NCBI GenBank assembly: GCA_030737875.1
Contig: CM060925.1
Location: 480,189,514-480,253,513 of the forward strand
Direction: 5' to 3'
Origin: Allium sativum
Taxonomy: Eukaryota > Streptophyta > Magnoliopsida > Asparagales > Amaryllidaceae
Length of the DNA: 64,000 nt
Shown: positions 50,110-63,554 of the stretch, piece by piece
How the letters are laid out: the number at the start of each line of letters is the position of its first letter
Position numbering within the stretch: the stretch's first letter is position 1
The notes under the pieces: model-generated
What the model saw: only the letters and a program-made list of their open reading frames with translations
Told to the model about the DNA's origin: nothing
Databases searched by the model: none
Program-made: the position numbers and the translations under genes

Positions 50110-50110
50110 G

Positions 50111-50147
<37 letters not shown>

Positions 50148-50148
50148 G
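50110..50148. repeat. (TA)n microsatellite, D 3' LTR
   Basis: A TA run after 'gaggggcg'. The matching tract in the other LTR (61140-61160) is shorter. Another TA run occurs in the 5' LTR near 59557-59600. Confidence 0.95.
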
Positions 50149-51769
50149 CAATTCACTTCTATTTCAACACATATATAATTTTTACAACGCATATACAACT
50201 TATACATCGAACGTACAACTTATACAACGCTTATACATGAGGTGTACAACGCTTATATAACTCATACATCGACTATATAATTTATACATCGTCGTTTTCC
50301 ATATCGTTTATAAATTAGAAATCTCACCTTGGGTTCCACTCCTCCAAAAATAGCAGAAGGCTCAGAAAAATATGCGGTCTCTTCTAGAATGTAGAAGACG
50401 TCCACACGGTCACGATGTTTCCTGTTTCATCGAATTTCGACAAGAAACGAAAAAGATATGATTTTTCAAAGTTTGCAACGGTTTAAAGGTGTTAAAACAG
50501 TTGAAAATAAAATAAGCCGTACCTCAGCTGAAAGGTTCAAAACTAGGTTTGCAATTTTCAATCAAACCTTGAATCGATAGGAGGATCGGCTGATGTAGCG
50601 ACGAAGAGGGGGGAGACGCGCGTCTGCGTGCGGTGGTGGGGGTCCACTCGGTGGTCCCATGCGACGGCGGCGGTGGCTGGAAGTTCGAAACTTCCTGACG
50701 TCGATTCTCCCTCCACAGGCCACGAAAAATTCCAAACTTTATATGGATTTGAAGATCTCGAGAAGATCTTCAAAAAGTTCAACTGTGGCACGAGTTAATT
50801 CGGCGTGGATTGATCGGAAAATGAGGGGGAAGGTTTTGAACGTTTTCCGCCTTCGATCGGGGAGAGAGAAAAAGGAATTTTCTTATTTTTTTTATAAAAA
50901 AATTCTGATTGGTCGGGGAAGTTTTAAAGGGGTTTTCTGACGCGACCACCAATCTAAACCCAACGACTGTCGTCCCTAGCGTTTTACACCCATTCCGAAC
51001 ACAATGGGATATGTATCGAAGGCACATTCGAATGTTTTAGTCAGTTTTCCTTCAAATTAAAATATATTACATTCAATATTCAATTTGAACGTACATTTCA
51101 ATTTGCCAGGGCCACAAACTGATTCGAAAAATTCCAGAAAAATAAATCTAGCTATGTTTTGACGATACCGTCCCAACAAAACTAGTTTCGTCGAATTCTG
51201 AGACCGTTTGCAAAAAGGTCCATTTCTGGTCGATCCAATTTAATTGTAATTGACCAAAACACGTTTTCCTTTGCCACGCTCACATATTAGCTTCAAAAAT
51301 TATGAAATTTGAAACCTAGCAATAACTTCACATCCCGGATCCAACAAAAGTGGTTTCGTCGAATTCCGAGGTCGTATGCAAAATGGCCAATTTCCCGGGC
51401 TATATAAATTCCATAGCGACCTTTCTGAAAATTCATTTGGCCATAACTTTTGCTTTCCGTTATGAAAATTCGATTTTTAAGATTCGTTAGAAAGGTATTC
51501 ACTAACAGATTTAAATATTTTTGGTTTCACTAAAATCCGTTTTGTTTTGCACCCGGTACAGTCCGACAAAGTTTGAATTCAATTTTTGAAACTGCAGCGC
51601 CCTTTCAGGCCTGGTTTATAATTATAATTAATTATATTCGTTTTCAATTGTCGATTCAAACTCACTTTTCATTGCTATTAGCTAAAATATTTATTTTAAA
51701 TATTTAAAATCCATTATTTTAGCCAATTTAAAATTTTTTAAATTGGTTCAGATTTTCTGGGTCGTTACA

Positions 51770-52900
51770 TTCTCCCCCACTTAAAACTTTTCGTCCCCGA
51801 AAAGGAACAAAGTCGAAAGCGGTTTGATTAATCAACTCTACGTTCGATCTGGCTTCAATTCTCCAACTTTTCAGTTTCTGAGAAATTTCAAATTCTTCAA
51901 AAATTTGGCTAACACCTGGAATTTTCGAAAAATTTCGCCATAACCTCCCTTGTACGAAAAGAGGTTTGGAAATTTATTGGGCCATATTAGGTACCCAATA
52001 AATCCTAATAAGCATACATATATTTATAGTGATATATTCTGGTGTTTACAGGGGAGCATGTATTGATAATAACTCCAGAGAATAAATTCTCGTCACCCTG
52101 CCCCGTGTGGGAAATAAATAGTCCATGTGCCGTATCTAATAACTAGAGAGACGTGGTTATTGTCAACTCCAGACCCGTGTGGGGTTTTTATTAATCTGGC
52201 AATTTAATCGTTACAATTTAAATAGTCCATATCAGTCATCAGTTCAACTCGTAAAATATAGTCATCGCCATACAAGCCTCTCGCTCGTATGGTAAATCTT
52301 CCACCTCGTCACACAAGATCCAAATGCTTATGTGGTATATGATGAAGTATGCCTATCTTCTGAAGTATGCCATGTAATGTAGTTCAAAATTAATTGTTAC
52401 TATCCTATGGCGACATTTATTATTTCACACAGAAAAACCAGCACTCTGCATCCAATGGCATTCACAGGAGTTGATATAATAATATTTCGCATCCAACTCA
52501 TTAAGGTTTACCTATTTGTCGGACACGTAAATAAAATCTTTACTCAACAGCTAATCCATTAACCTGTTCAAACATATATAATGCACAAGTATATATATTC
52601 CTATCTATTTTCTAATCAGTTGAATGTGTGATATAATCGAATAAATTCTACCATTATTCCATTGTGGATTAAATTAACTATCGTTTCAATAATTTTAATT
52701 AAACTAATCTACAATCACACAACACAACCAACAAGCAATTGTTTTTAACTTTTCAAAAATATACCTTACAAATTAATTCCTATTCTTTTAAAATCATTCA
52801 AACTATAGAATTAAAAGTGCACATCCATGGAAAGAAAATAACAATAGAATAGAGAATTAAATGGTGATGTAAAGTATGGTAAATATACCTTGCACCGGAG
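51770..52900 (-). other. D polypurine tract and 3' non-coding region
   Basis: Bases 51770-51783 read on the minus strand as 'aagtgggggagaa' directly before the 3' LTR. The 1.1 kb between it and the end of the coding frame has no gene. It contains 'gccataacctcccttgtacg' at about 51945 and 'tttacctatttgtcggacac' at about 52507, both also found, diverged, inside the D LTRs. Confidence 0.85.
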
Positions 52901-55900
52901 TCAATCAGAGATATCCACTCGGCATCTAGGATAAGATTTCTGAATGCTCTCCTCATTTTCCCAAGTACAATCTCGAGGATCTCCACTCCATTGCACTTTG
53001 ACTATGTGAACCTTCTTGTTCCTAAGTTCTTTGGTCTCTTTGCCGATGATCTTTAGCGGCTCTCGTCTCACAGCTAATTCTGGAGTAATTTCAATATCCT
53101 GTTGAGCTGCTTCTTCCACGATCAAGTCTGGATCATGAACGTGTTTTCGAAGTTGAGATATATGAAATACATCATGAACTCCAGGCAACCAGTCAGTCAA
53201 TTTGACCCTATAAGCGAGAGTTCCGATCCGTTCCAGAATAGGAAACGGACCAATGAATTTGGGCGCCAACTTTCCAGTTTTACCGAACCGAATAACTCCT
53301 TTCATCGGCGATACTTTCAAATACACGTAGTCGCCAATAGCAAATGATATATCTCTTCTTCTTCTATCGACATAGCTCTTTTGTCGGCTTTGAGCAGCCA
53401 ATAATCGTTTCTTAATAAAATCGACTTTGTCGGCAGCCTCTCGAATCATATCTGGCCCCAATACAAGTCTATTTCCGGGCTTGACCCAACAAGCAGGAGA
53501 TCGGCACGGTCTACCATACAATGCTTCGAATGGCGACATTGTCAGACTCGCCTGGTAGCTGTTGTTATATGAGAATTCAGCCAAATGCAGATGGTCTTCC
53601 CATGATCCACCGAAATCTATAACACAAGCCCGCAATAGATCTTCTAAAATACGATTCACCCTCTCAGTCTGACCGTTTGTCTGAGGATGATAAGCGGTGC
53701 TCAAATTCAACTTCGTTCCCAGCTCGACTTGAAACGCTTCCCAGAATTTGCTAGTGAATATTGTATCTCTATCACTGACTATACTGAGCGGCACTCCATG
53801 TAGTTTAACTATTTCCCTGAATTATATCTGCGCCAGACTCTGAGCAGTTCTGTTTGATCTGACAGGGATGAAATGGGCGGTCTTCGTGAAGCGATCTATG
53901 ATCACCCAAATACTGTCATTCCCTTTTCTGCTTCTGGGCAGACCATCAGTGAAATCCATAGAAATATGTTCCCACTTCCAGCCTGGAACGTCTAGCGGTT
54001 GTAATAATCCAGCTAGTTTCTGTTGGTCGCTTTTGACTAGCTGGCAAGTAGGGCATCGGCTAACATATAAAGAAATGTCCCTCTTCGTCGATCTCCACCA
54101 GAAAGTGTGTTTAATGTCATTGTACATTTTGCTTACTCCCGGATGGATACTAAGTTTTGACTTATGGCATTCATCTAGTACTTCCTTTCGGAGCTCAGGA
54201 ATGTTAGGGACACAGATTCGACCTTTGAGCCTTAGAATTCCATCATTATCCACTTGAAAACTCGAGGGTTCGCCTTGTTGAATTATCTCTCTGATCTTCT
54301 GAATGAAGTGATCATCCTTCTGAAGAGCAGATATCTTATCTAGCAATGAAGTCGTGATAATAAAACTGGCGATCATTTCATTCTTTCGGCTCAGCGCATC
54401 GGCCACGACATTGGCTTTCCCTGGAGTGTACATAATTTCAAAGTCATATGCTGCAAGAAACTCCAGCCAACGTTGCTGCCTCAGATTCAAGTCCTTCTGT
54501 GTGAATAGATACTTTAACGACTGATGATCTGTAAACAGTTCAAATCTCTCACCCAGAAGATAGTGTCTCCAGATTTTCAAGGCGAATACTATCGCCGATA
54601 ACTCAAGATCATGAGTGACGTAGTTTTTCTCATGCAGCTTCAGCTGACGGCTAGCATAAGCAATCACTTGACCCCTTTGCATTAATACTGCGCCAAGGCC
54701 TTCTCTAGAAGCATCAGTCCAGACTTTCAAATCCTGGTTGCCATCGATGATGGTTAACACTGGAGCAGTCGTTAGTCTTAACTTTAGCTCCTCAAAAGCC
54801 TCCTCACTTTCTGGAGTCCATTTGAATTTAGAGTGCTTCTTTATAAGCTTCGTTAAATGACCAGATATCTTCGAAAAGTTTTTAATGAACTTCCGGTAAT
54901 AGCTAGCCAATCCGAGAAAACTGCAGACTTCAGTGGGGGTACTGGGCTGTTTCCAATTCTTAATAGCTGTGATTTTGCTTGGATCCACAGCAATTACTTC
55001 ATTCGATACGACGTGGCCTAGAAATTTTACTTCATCTTGCCAGAAGATACATTTGGAAAATTTGGCTTTTAATACATTCCGTCTCAGAATTTCTAGAACC
55101 TGTTCCAGATGCTTTCCATGTTCGGCCTTTGATTTAGAGAAGATTAGAATATCGTCAATAAAAACTAGAACAAATTTATTCAAAACTCCTCTAAACACTC
55201 TATTCATCAGATCGACGAAGTAAGCAGGAGCGTTACATAAGCCGAACGACATTACTAACCACTCATAGAATAAGTCGGGACCTCTAAATGCTGTCATTGG
55301 AACACACTCTTCGGCAATTCGAAGTTGATGGAAGCCTGTAGCTAGGTCCATCCTTGAAAATACTTGTGCATCATTTAATCGATCCAACAAATCATCAATC
55401 CGCGACAATGGATATTTGTTCTTTATGGTCTGCTTGTTCAAATCACGATAATCCACACATAGCCGTAGAGTACCGTCAGATTTTGGGACAAACACCACTG
55501 CTGCACCCCAATCAGAGAAACTAGGCCTGATCAGACCCTTCCATACTAGCTGTCGTGTTTGATTGTCTAATTCCTCTTTCTCGTTCAAGGACATCCTTCG
55601 AATAGCGTGAACTACCGGCCTTGCATTCGGAACTAAAGCAATTTTGAAATCTATTTCTCTTTGCGGAGGCAAGCGAACAACTTCCTCGAACACATCCGCA
55701 TAGTTCTTGACGACAGGAATATTTTTGATGAGGTCAGGAATATTCTCTATGACTTCAAGGATATTTTCTATTTGGGCTGGAGAAACATCCAAAGCTACCC
55801 AGAAGTCCTTTCTATTTGATGTCGGGCCTTCACAAGGTATGGTTATATAATTCCCCGATTGTGCCTTTGCCTTTACAACTCTCTCGGCGCATCTAACCTC

Positions 55901-57142
55901 TGCTTCATATTTGGTTAGCCAATCCAATCCCAGAATAAGATCGAATTCATCAAAATTCATGACGATAGAGATAATAGGGAATTTATAGCAAGAAAAAGAG
56001 ACAGGTACTGCACAGATCCAACTGAGATTGATGGAACCCCCAACTGGATTTTGGACCGTCATTGGTTCTTTGAGCTTTTTCAACGTCAAATCCAACTTCT
56101 TGACTGCACTCTTTGTAATAAAGCTTCGTGACGCGCCTGTGTCAAACAGTACTTTAACTGGAATGTTTTTGACAGTAAGCGTTCCTTCTAAAACATCAGA
56201 TCTTCCTTGACTTGCTGAGGGATCAGAAGTTTCTACTACTTCATTCACTTGAACTACTTCAGGCTTCTTCATCTTCCAGCAATCTTGCTTTACGTGTCCA
56301 ACCTGATGGCAGATATTGCATTTTCTATTCGATTGAAATCCTTCTTTGGATCGAAGTCCACCTTTTAATCGCTTCTTTAAAGGTCCGTAGTTTATCGACA
56401 AATGCCCTTTTAGATGGCAGTTATTGCATACGGTGGTCGTTACCGGTTCTTTTCCTGATCTGGGCCTTTTTCGATTGACTTTGGGTTCCTTACTGACCTC
56501 AGACATGGTACTGGCCTCAGGACTATCAGTTTCTGATTCAACCTTATCGCTAGAACTGACTTCTTCTTCATCTCGCAACATGCCTTTCCTATGGAGATCT
56601 TCATACTGATAAGCCATATAAATCATTTCTGAGAAAGGAAGCTTCACATTCCTCATCACACTATTCTGATATTTTCTTTGCAGGCCGTGAATAAATCTCA
56701 GATTCTTCCTTTTTGGGTCTTTAATCAGATGAGGAGCAAAGTGAGAAAGTTCGTTGAATTTCTTATGATATTCTGGGATGGTCATATCACCTTGTATCAG
56801 ATAAGAAAATTCATCACATAATCTCTCGGTTGCTTCGGGAGGAGTAAATCTTTCTAAGAAAATCACTTTGAATCTGTCCTAGGTGATATCACCTTCTGGA
56901 TTATCCTCTATAACTGAATCCCACCAGAACAAAGCTTCGTCTTTGAGTGCCCATGAGGCCAGTAATCTTTTCTGGTCATCCCTCAGCTTTAAACCATCAA
57001 AGATCTTTTCAGCCGAATGAATCCAAGCCCGTGTCTTCATAATAGATTCTTCACCAGAGAACGGTATTCCACCCATATTTCGATATTTGATTAATAGGGC
57101 CTCAATATCCGGTTCTGTATTCCTTCTGTTTCTGACACTCAT
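52901..57142 (-). pseudogene. D gag-pol polyprotein, one frame with two stop codons
   Basis: The start at 57142 (MSVRNRRNTE) gives 1413 codons. Gag has the WALKDEALFWWD region and two zinc knuckles at residues 239-252 and 275-288; the first lost its last cysteine (Tyr), the second is CX2CX4HX4C. Protease is [11 protein letters not shown] (Asp 334). RT has catalytic Asp 599 and FIDD (663-664). RNase H is about 800-920 (WTDAS, THDLEL, FTDH). Integrase has an HHCC finger (about 990-1035) and a DD35E core (Asp 1063, Asp 1124, Glu 1160). A GPF-type tail and chromodomain (about 1350-1406, VKVQWSGDPRDCTWENEE) end it. Stops: TAG at residue 88 (56879-56881), where relatives have tryptophan, and TAA at 1107 (53822-53824), inside the integrase core. 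There are no frameshifts. Confidence 0.95.
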
Positions 57143-57391
57143 TTTCTAGTACTTCTGCAAACAGCAGATCGAGTGTCAGGTCACAGAAAAGATAATTTAA
57201 AATATAGAAACATATACTTCAATGTAAATGTGTCTATCGAGGTGTTATTTCATTCTGCTACTCATACTAGGATATTACTGATCCTATCTGTATAGAGTTA
57301 CCCGTCCTAGAACACTACTGGCTCTATTTCTGACGAGTTCGTTCAAATGTTATATTCCAGAACTAAGCTTAACCAAAGCTCTGATACCAAA
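57143..57391 (-). other. D leader and primer-binding site
   Basis: Bases 57378-57389 read TGGTATCAGAGC on the minus strand, a perfect initiator tRNA-Met primer site, two bases from the 5' LTR. The remaining ~235 bp to the start codon is an untranslated leader with no other recognisable feature. Confidence 0.93.
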
Positions 57392-59553
57392 TGAGACGAC
57401 CCCAAACCCCGTACAGATGGAGACAAGGGTTATCTTTGGAATATAACACAAATACAGATAATAGCAGAACAGAATTAAATAAATACACCAGATAATGAAC
57501 AATAGAATATACTGGATAAAAGTAATCATCAGAGTTACACAGTATACAGGATCTTACTTAGTACAATTATAGTTCAGCTATACATAAATGTCTACAGCGG
57601 AAATCAAACAAAATATGTACAATAGGAGCTGAACAGCATAAAAAGAGATAAATGATAGAATCCATCTTCAGCTCCAGCTCTCCAGAGAAAGCCAACTAAA
57701 CCTGAATACAAGGCTGCCCGTGTAGAAAAAGGGGCACCCGAGTTTGAAAGTGAAACAAACTACGAGTCAGTCATGGGACTGGTATGAGAAATCCACTCAA
57801 CACATTTGATATATGGCAAATCACAGGACCACGCCACTTTCGTGGAACGGGTGTACTCCATTGGATTGCCAGTGCTTTAAAACAAATCATTCTTTTAAAT
57901 ACCGCTATGCTTTTTATAAAAATGAAGCCATTATAAGACTCAGTTCCCATCACACAATGCAACGCAAACCGGAGGATAGAGTTTTACCTTATAATGGCCA
58001 AAATATGATTGATACGAATAAAACAAAAGCATTTGATATTATTACTAGTGTTTATATGTTTCAACAACAATTTCGAATCATAACTGTCAATCATAGACGG
58101 CATGGGTACCATATATCATGTCGCCATATATATATACAATCAAAACCGCACGATGTCATATTTGGAAATTGGATTTCCATCATGAACCAAGGCAAAAGAT
58201 AGTCCTTACCGAATTCGAGACGCTCTAGCCCGTGTCTCAGGAACAGCCACAACTGCCCCTTGGAGCGACAGGGCCGGTCCACCGATGTGGATTATTATGC
58301 CTGACCTCTACGTTTCCCCGCCCTTTGGGGCATCAACGAGCCAACGAATGACTCCATCGGACCCGGATCGTCCGATCAAACCGAGGCGCCTCGCAACAGC
58401 AACAACCACACAGGTGAAAAGTATATAAATGTCAGGGCTGGTAGGTCACTGACACCACCCTAGCTAGAAAGAAACACATGCCCTCCCTGAGGTCCTTCTC
58501 CCGTTTCCGGTTCATACCGGGGTGTGAGGCTCGCGAATTCACATTATACACAAAGCTACGCCACACCGGCGTCGCTTTGATCATCACCACAAGACTTTGC
58601 TTTTCAACAGAAGCCCTGTTCATTTGCCACTTAGGCATGCCACACTAGCAATTCATGCCATGCGACTGATGTCCATCGATATACAACCTCTGAGCTCGTG
58701 CGTCTCAAAGAAGGGCGTTAAGCAAAAAGAATATATTCTCCGCCGCCAAACAGATGTATATTTAACAGAGATCAATCAACACAGAATAAAATCCAATGTC
58801 AGACACACAGTCCATTTACAAGTCCGTTCTGGGTCTAAATGAAACCGAAGGCACTAAATACCTCGCAAACCCATCGATCACCACGTACGTCTGGACGATC
58901 ACCACTCATTATCCATATTTCGGGATGCCTCCCAATCAGGACCTCGGTTACCATCCAAACGAGGTGAAGATATCCGGTCTTCGACCACCGTCTTCATCTT
59001 CGATTTCTTATCGTTGGTTCAGTTATTCAGAATGGGATAAACCCGGTCTTTCTGAGCAACTCGCGTATATAATAAACAAGTGCAACACTAACATATACAC
59101 GCATCATTTCAATTCATTAGTCACTAACCGTCAATCAGTAAGAGAACGATTTCCCAAATATTAACCCCGAAGGCCGAAACCAACATCAGATCAATACCCC
59201 AGAAACCATTCGACTTAGCCAACCTTCAGTTAATTTCTAAATTTACATCCATATCGTTTATAATATTTTATAACGATTTATCACTATTTTATTTATTTTA
59301 AAATAGCCATTTTATTTCAAACGACGCTTCGGGCCATAACGCGGCCGTGGCGCTGTTTTTCTTCAGATTTGATTTACACATATCTGAAAATCTAACCGTT
59401 GGGTCTTTACAAAATTTACATCATTAAAAGATCTTTTCAAAACGAATCCAATGGTTCCAGTTTCGGGAAAATCCGACGGTCGGATCTCCCGGTATAAACG
59501 TTTGAAGTTTCGATTTCAAAATACGAACTGCAGCGTCGTTATTCGATTAAATA

Positions 59554-59599
<46 letters not shown>

Positions 59600-62500
59600 A
59601 TCGTTTCTGGTGCTGTTTTTCTTTAGATTTGAATTAAACATTTCGGACAATCCAACCGTTGGATTTTTAAAAAGTTGGTGCCGTTGGAAAGATTTTTCCA
59701 AAGCGAACCCAATGGTTGCGATTTCAGGAAAATCCGATGGTCGGATCTCCCGTACTATTCGTTTGAAATCACGGTATCAAAACACGAACTGCACGGCCAC
59801 GTTTCGTTTTAATTTTATTTATATTTATATATTTATTTAAATATAGTTCATTCAACAATTTCAATATCGTTTTCACTTCAAATATTTCACTAACGCCTTT
59901 AAATTTTGGAAAATTTCGCCATAACCTCCTTTGTACGGGAGGGGCTGGGAAAATTCCCAAATAGCCACACGGGCGTCTCATGTCAAAAAGAAAAAGGAAA
60001 AGCCAAGCGGCTAGACAATAGGCTCATAAAATCATCACCCAAACAAAACAGTAAACGTGTACCTATTTGTCGGGCACAAAATTTTATTCCTCTTCTCTAG
60101 CCCCTTTGCTATAACCTGTTCAATAAATATTTATGTACATATATACAGTTCTTATCACTTATCATTTTCCATTCAACTTCATATTCGATTCCATTTGGTT
60201 TAAAAAACACCATTCATTCTAATGTTGCATGCATAGGCAAAAATCATATCATTAGCTAATTAATGAATATTTCGACTCATGCATATTTATTTGAATGAGT
60301 TGCTATTTTTAACACTTCACATTTCAACAAATCATGTATATAATAAAAATGTAATTTTTATTGTAAAACAATTTGCTTCAAAATAGGATTATTTTATACA
60401 TTTCATATTGGTGTAAAAATTGGGATTTTTATTATAAGACAATTTCTTTCAAAATATGAATACCACTCAACACATGAATTTCAATTCAACGAATGAATAT
60501 CGATTCAACACATGAGGGTTTTCTATAGTTTATATATATAGATAAAAATGTGATTTTTATATTTAAAACACGAATATCATTCAACACATGAATTTCAATT
60601 CGACGAATGAATATCGATTCAACACATGAAGGTTTTCTATAGTTTATATATATAGACAAAAATGTGATTTTTATATTTAAAACACGAATACCATTCAACA
60701 CATGAATTTCAATTCAACGAATGAATATCGATTCAACACATGAAGGTTTTCTATTCAATGAAAAAATATAGTTTCAGCAAATGAAAATAATTCAAACACA
60801 TGAATATTATTCAAAATTTCGGCAGCATAACGGCATGGTAGTTAAAACCGGGACCGTCCCTAGTACGGCTCCTCGCTCTACCTTAAAATCTCGCGGTTTT
60901 TGACAATGGGGATCATGCATCTAGTTCGCACGCAGGCGGCATATATATATTTATTTCATTTCCACAAACTAATCGTATGTGGTTTCAACCAAATATTTCT
61001 CAACCATAAACGGGTATTTTTCAACCACAATTAATCAATATCAACCACAAACAATTCCAACCAACCATTCGCTATCAATCAATTTTCACACCAATCACAA
61101 CCAATAAATATCGTCCATGGTTTGTGGACGAGGGGCGTATATATATATATATTTATATATAGCAATTCACTTCTATTTCAACACATATATAATTTTTACA
61201 ACGCATATACAACTTATACATCGAACGTACAACTTATACAACGCTTATACATGAGGTGTACAACGCTTATATAACTCATACATCGACTATATAATTTATA
61301 CATCGTTGTTTTCCATATCGTTTATAAATTAGAAATCTCACCTTGGGTTCCACTCCTCCAAAAATAGCAGAAGGCTCAGAAAAATATGCGGTCTCTTCTA
61401 GAATGTAGAAGACGTCCACACGGTCACGATGTTTCCTGTTTCATCGAATTTCGACAAGAAACGAAAAAGATATGATTTTTCAAAGTTTGCAACGGTTTAA
61501 AGGTGTTAAAACAGTTGAAAATAAAATAAGCCGTACCTCAGCTAAAAGGTTCAAAACTAGGTTTGCAATTTTCAATCAAACCTTGAATCGATAGGAGGAT
61601 CGGCCGATGTAGCGACGAAGGGGGGGAGACGCGCGTCTGCGCGCGGCGTTGGGGGTCCACTCGGTGGTCCCAGGCGATGGCGACGACGGCTGGAAGTTCG
61701 AAACTTCCTGACGTCGATTCTCCCTCCACAGGCCACGAAAAATTCCAAACTTTATACGGATTTGAAGATCTCAAGAAGATCTTCAAAATGTTCAACTGTG
61801 GCACGAGCTAATTCGGCGTGGATTGATCGGAAAATGAGGGGGAAGGTTTTGAACGTTTTCCGCCTTCGATCGGGGAGAGAGAAAAAGGAATTTTTTTTTT
61901 ATAAAAATTCTGATTGGTCGGGGAAGTTTTAAAGGGGTTTTCTGACACGACCACCAATCTAAACCCAACGACTGTCGTCCCTAGCGTTTTACCCCCATTC
62001 TGAACACAACGGGATATGTTTCGAAGGCCCATTCGAATGTTTCAGTCAGTTTTCCTTCAAATTAAAATATATTACATTCAATATTCAATTTGAACGTACA
62101 TTTCAATTTGCCAGGGCCACAAACTGATTCGAAAAATTCCAGAAAAATAAATCTAGATATGTTTTGACGATACGGTCCCAACAAAACTAGTTTCGTCGAA
62201 TTCTGAGCCCGTTTGCAAAAAGGCCCATTTCTGGTCGATCCAATTTAACTATAATTGACTAAAACACGTTTTCCTTTGCCACGCTCACATATTAGCTTCA
62301 AAAATTATGAAATTTGAAACCTAGCAATAACTTCACATCCCGAATCCAACAAAAGTGGTTTCGTCGAATTCCAAGGTCGTATGCAAAATGGCCAATTTCC
62401 CGGGCTATATAAATTCCATAGCGACCTTTCTGAAAATTCATTTGGCCATAACTTTTGCTTTCCGCTATGAAAATTCGATTTTTCAGATTCGTTAGAAAGG

Positions 62501-62774
62501 TATTCACTAACAGATTTAAATATTTTTGGTTTCACTAAAATCCGTTTTGTTTTGCACCCGGTATAGTCCGACAAAGTTTGAATTCAATTTTTGAAACTGC
62601 AGCGCCCTTTTAGGCCTGGTTTATAATTATAATTAATTATATTCGTTTTCAATTGTCGATTCAAACTCACTTTTCATTACTATTAGCTAAAATATTTATT
62701 TTAAATATTTAAAATCAATTATTTTAGCCAATTTAAAAAAATTTAAATTGGTTCAGATTTTCTGGGTCGTTACA
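57392..62774 (-). mobile_element. D 5' LTR (5383 bp)
   Basis: Duplicate of 46376-51769 with a few per cent differences. The conserved island is at 59164-59191 and the internal-type block at 59913-60135. Length differences come mostly from TA and T tracts (59557-59600, 61140-61160, 61891-61900). It should hold the D promoter; I could not place a TATA box with confidence. Confidence 0.94.
60455..60755. repeat. 114 bp tandem repeat, D 5' LTR
   Basis: Same 2.6-copy array as in the 3' LTR, which shows the array existed before D inserted here. Confidence 0.92.
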
Positions 62775-63173
62775 ATCACATGTCATATTCACGTTATCGT
62801 TTCAATCTAAAAGCATCTAGAACTTACAAATCGTGGCTAGAGGATTAAGAGCAAGAATCATCATAGAATGGTGTTGAGATGGTGCTCTACTTCCTTGATT
62901 TTATGTAGAAAGCTTGCTCCTTTGTCATGGATCTAGTTTGAAAGCTCAAGCCTTTGAAGTTGGAGATGGAGGCCATGATCAAGAGACATTTTGGCAGCAC
63001 TTAGTTGCTAGAATGATTTTTAGTGATTTAGGCTAGGTCTTAGGGTGTTTTTACAGAAGTTAGGACTAGTTTAGGCCATAGGATTAACCCTAGTTTAGAT
63101 CTGAACCCTTAAATCTCGTCACAGGCTAGCTGAGCAGACCCAAGGGAGCAAACAGGTGCACCAAGCCAAGATG

Positions 63174-63285
63174 TCCGACCAGGGAGTTCGACCCCTAGGT
63201 CGACTCCCCAGTTGACCTGGGGCAGGGGGGAGGGGGGGGGGTAGGTCGACTCCCCAGTCGACCCCCCAGTCGACCTGGGGTAGGG
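63174..63285. repeat. GTCGAC palindrome cluster, LTR C
   Basis: Repeated 'ggtcgactccccagt' and 'cgacctgggg' units around a G run (63225-63241). Units are palindromic (cccag-tcgacc-tgggg). It occupies the same relative place in the LTR as the clusters of A1. Confidence 0.85.
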
Positions 63286-63554
63286 CGGGAAATTTTCCCA
63301 CCCAATCTATTTTGAGCTGATTTCGAATTTCGGGTTGAATTTTGAATTCGAATTTGAGCTTTTTTCGTGAAACTTCTGGAGGCCATATCTCGGTCATACG
63401 GACTCCGATTTACGAAATTTCGGACTCGTTTCCAACCAGAATTCTGAGATGAACACAACGGCGCAACCCGTTTTACTTGGTTCTTATTTTAAAATTTAAT
63501 TCTGCCTTGATTCTTGTCTTAACACGTTATTAAAATTCGGGTTGTTACAGGCAG

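Larger units (their letters stand above)
46376..51769 (-). mobile_element. D 3' LTR (5394 bp)
   Basis: Begins 'tgagacgaccc' and ends 'gggtcgttaca'; the inverted ends match at 8 of 10 positions. It carries the conserved island (48148-48175), an internal old LTR-like end (48500-48840), a former 3'-region-like block (48887-49110), 114 bp tandem repeats and a TA tract. No convincing gene: the ORFs seen here recur in the other LTR only as duplicates. Confidence 0.94.
46376..62774 (-). mobile_element. Element D: structurally complete 16.4 kb chromovirus
   Basis: LTRs are at 46376-51769 and 57392-62774 with a 5.6 kb internal region, a perfect TSD atcac (46371-46375 and 62775-62779), a canonical primer site and a polypurine tract. 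One long frame encodes all the usual gypsy domains plus a chromodomain. It inserted into solo LTR C. A sampled 120 bp (47881-48000 versus 58897-59016) shows 5 LTR differences, so the insertion is fairly recent. LTRs of 5.4 kb are unusually long even for the Tekay/Del clade (clade assignment is inference). Confidence 0.95.
43094..63549 (-). mobile_element. Element C: solo LTR (about 4.05 kb net), split by D
   Basis: LTR sequence is at 43094-46375 and 62780-63549. It begins 'tgtaactcccc', ends 'cgggttgttaca' and is flanked by a perfect 5 bp duplication ggcag (43089-43093 and 63550-63554). No internal region or second LTR exists between the TSDs apart from D, so this is a solo LTR from recombination between the two LTRs of a former element. 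It is a distant relative of the A LTR (similar start, hairpin pair, GTCGAC cluster and right end), which also gives the minus orientation. Confidence 0.9.

Noticed and set aside
49694..50240. Frames with IYIYIYI runs around 50000-50240
   Set aside because: These are translations of the TA microsatellite and CAACCA-rich sequence.
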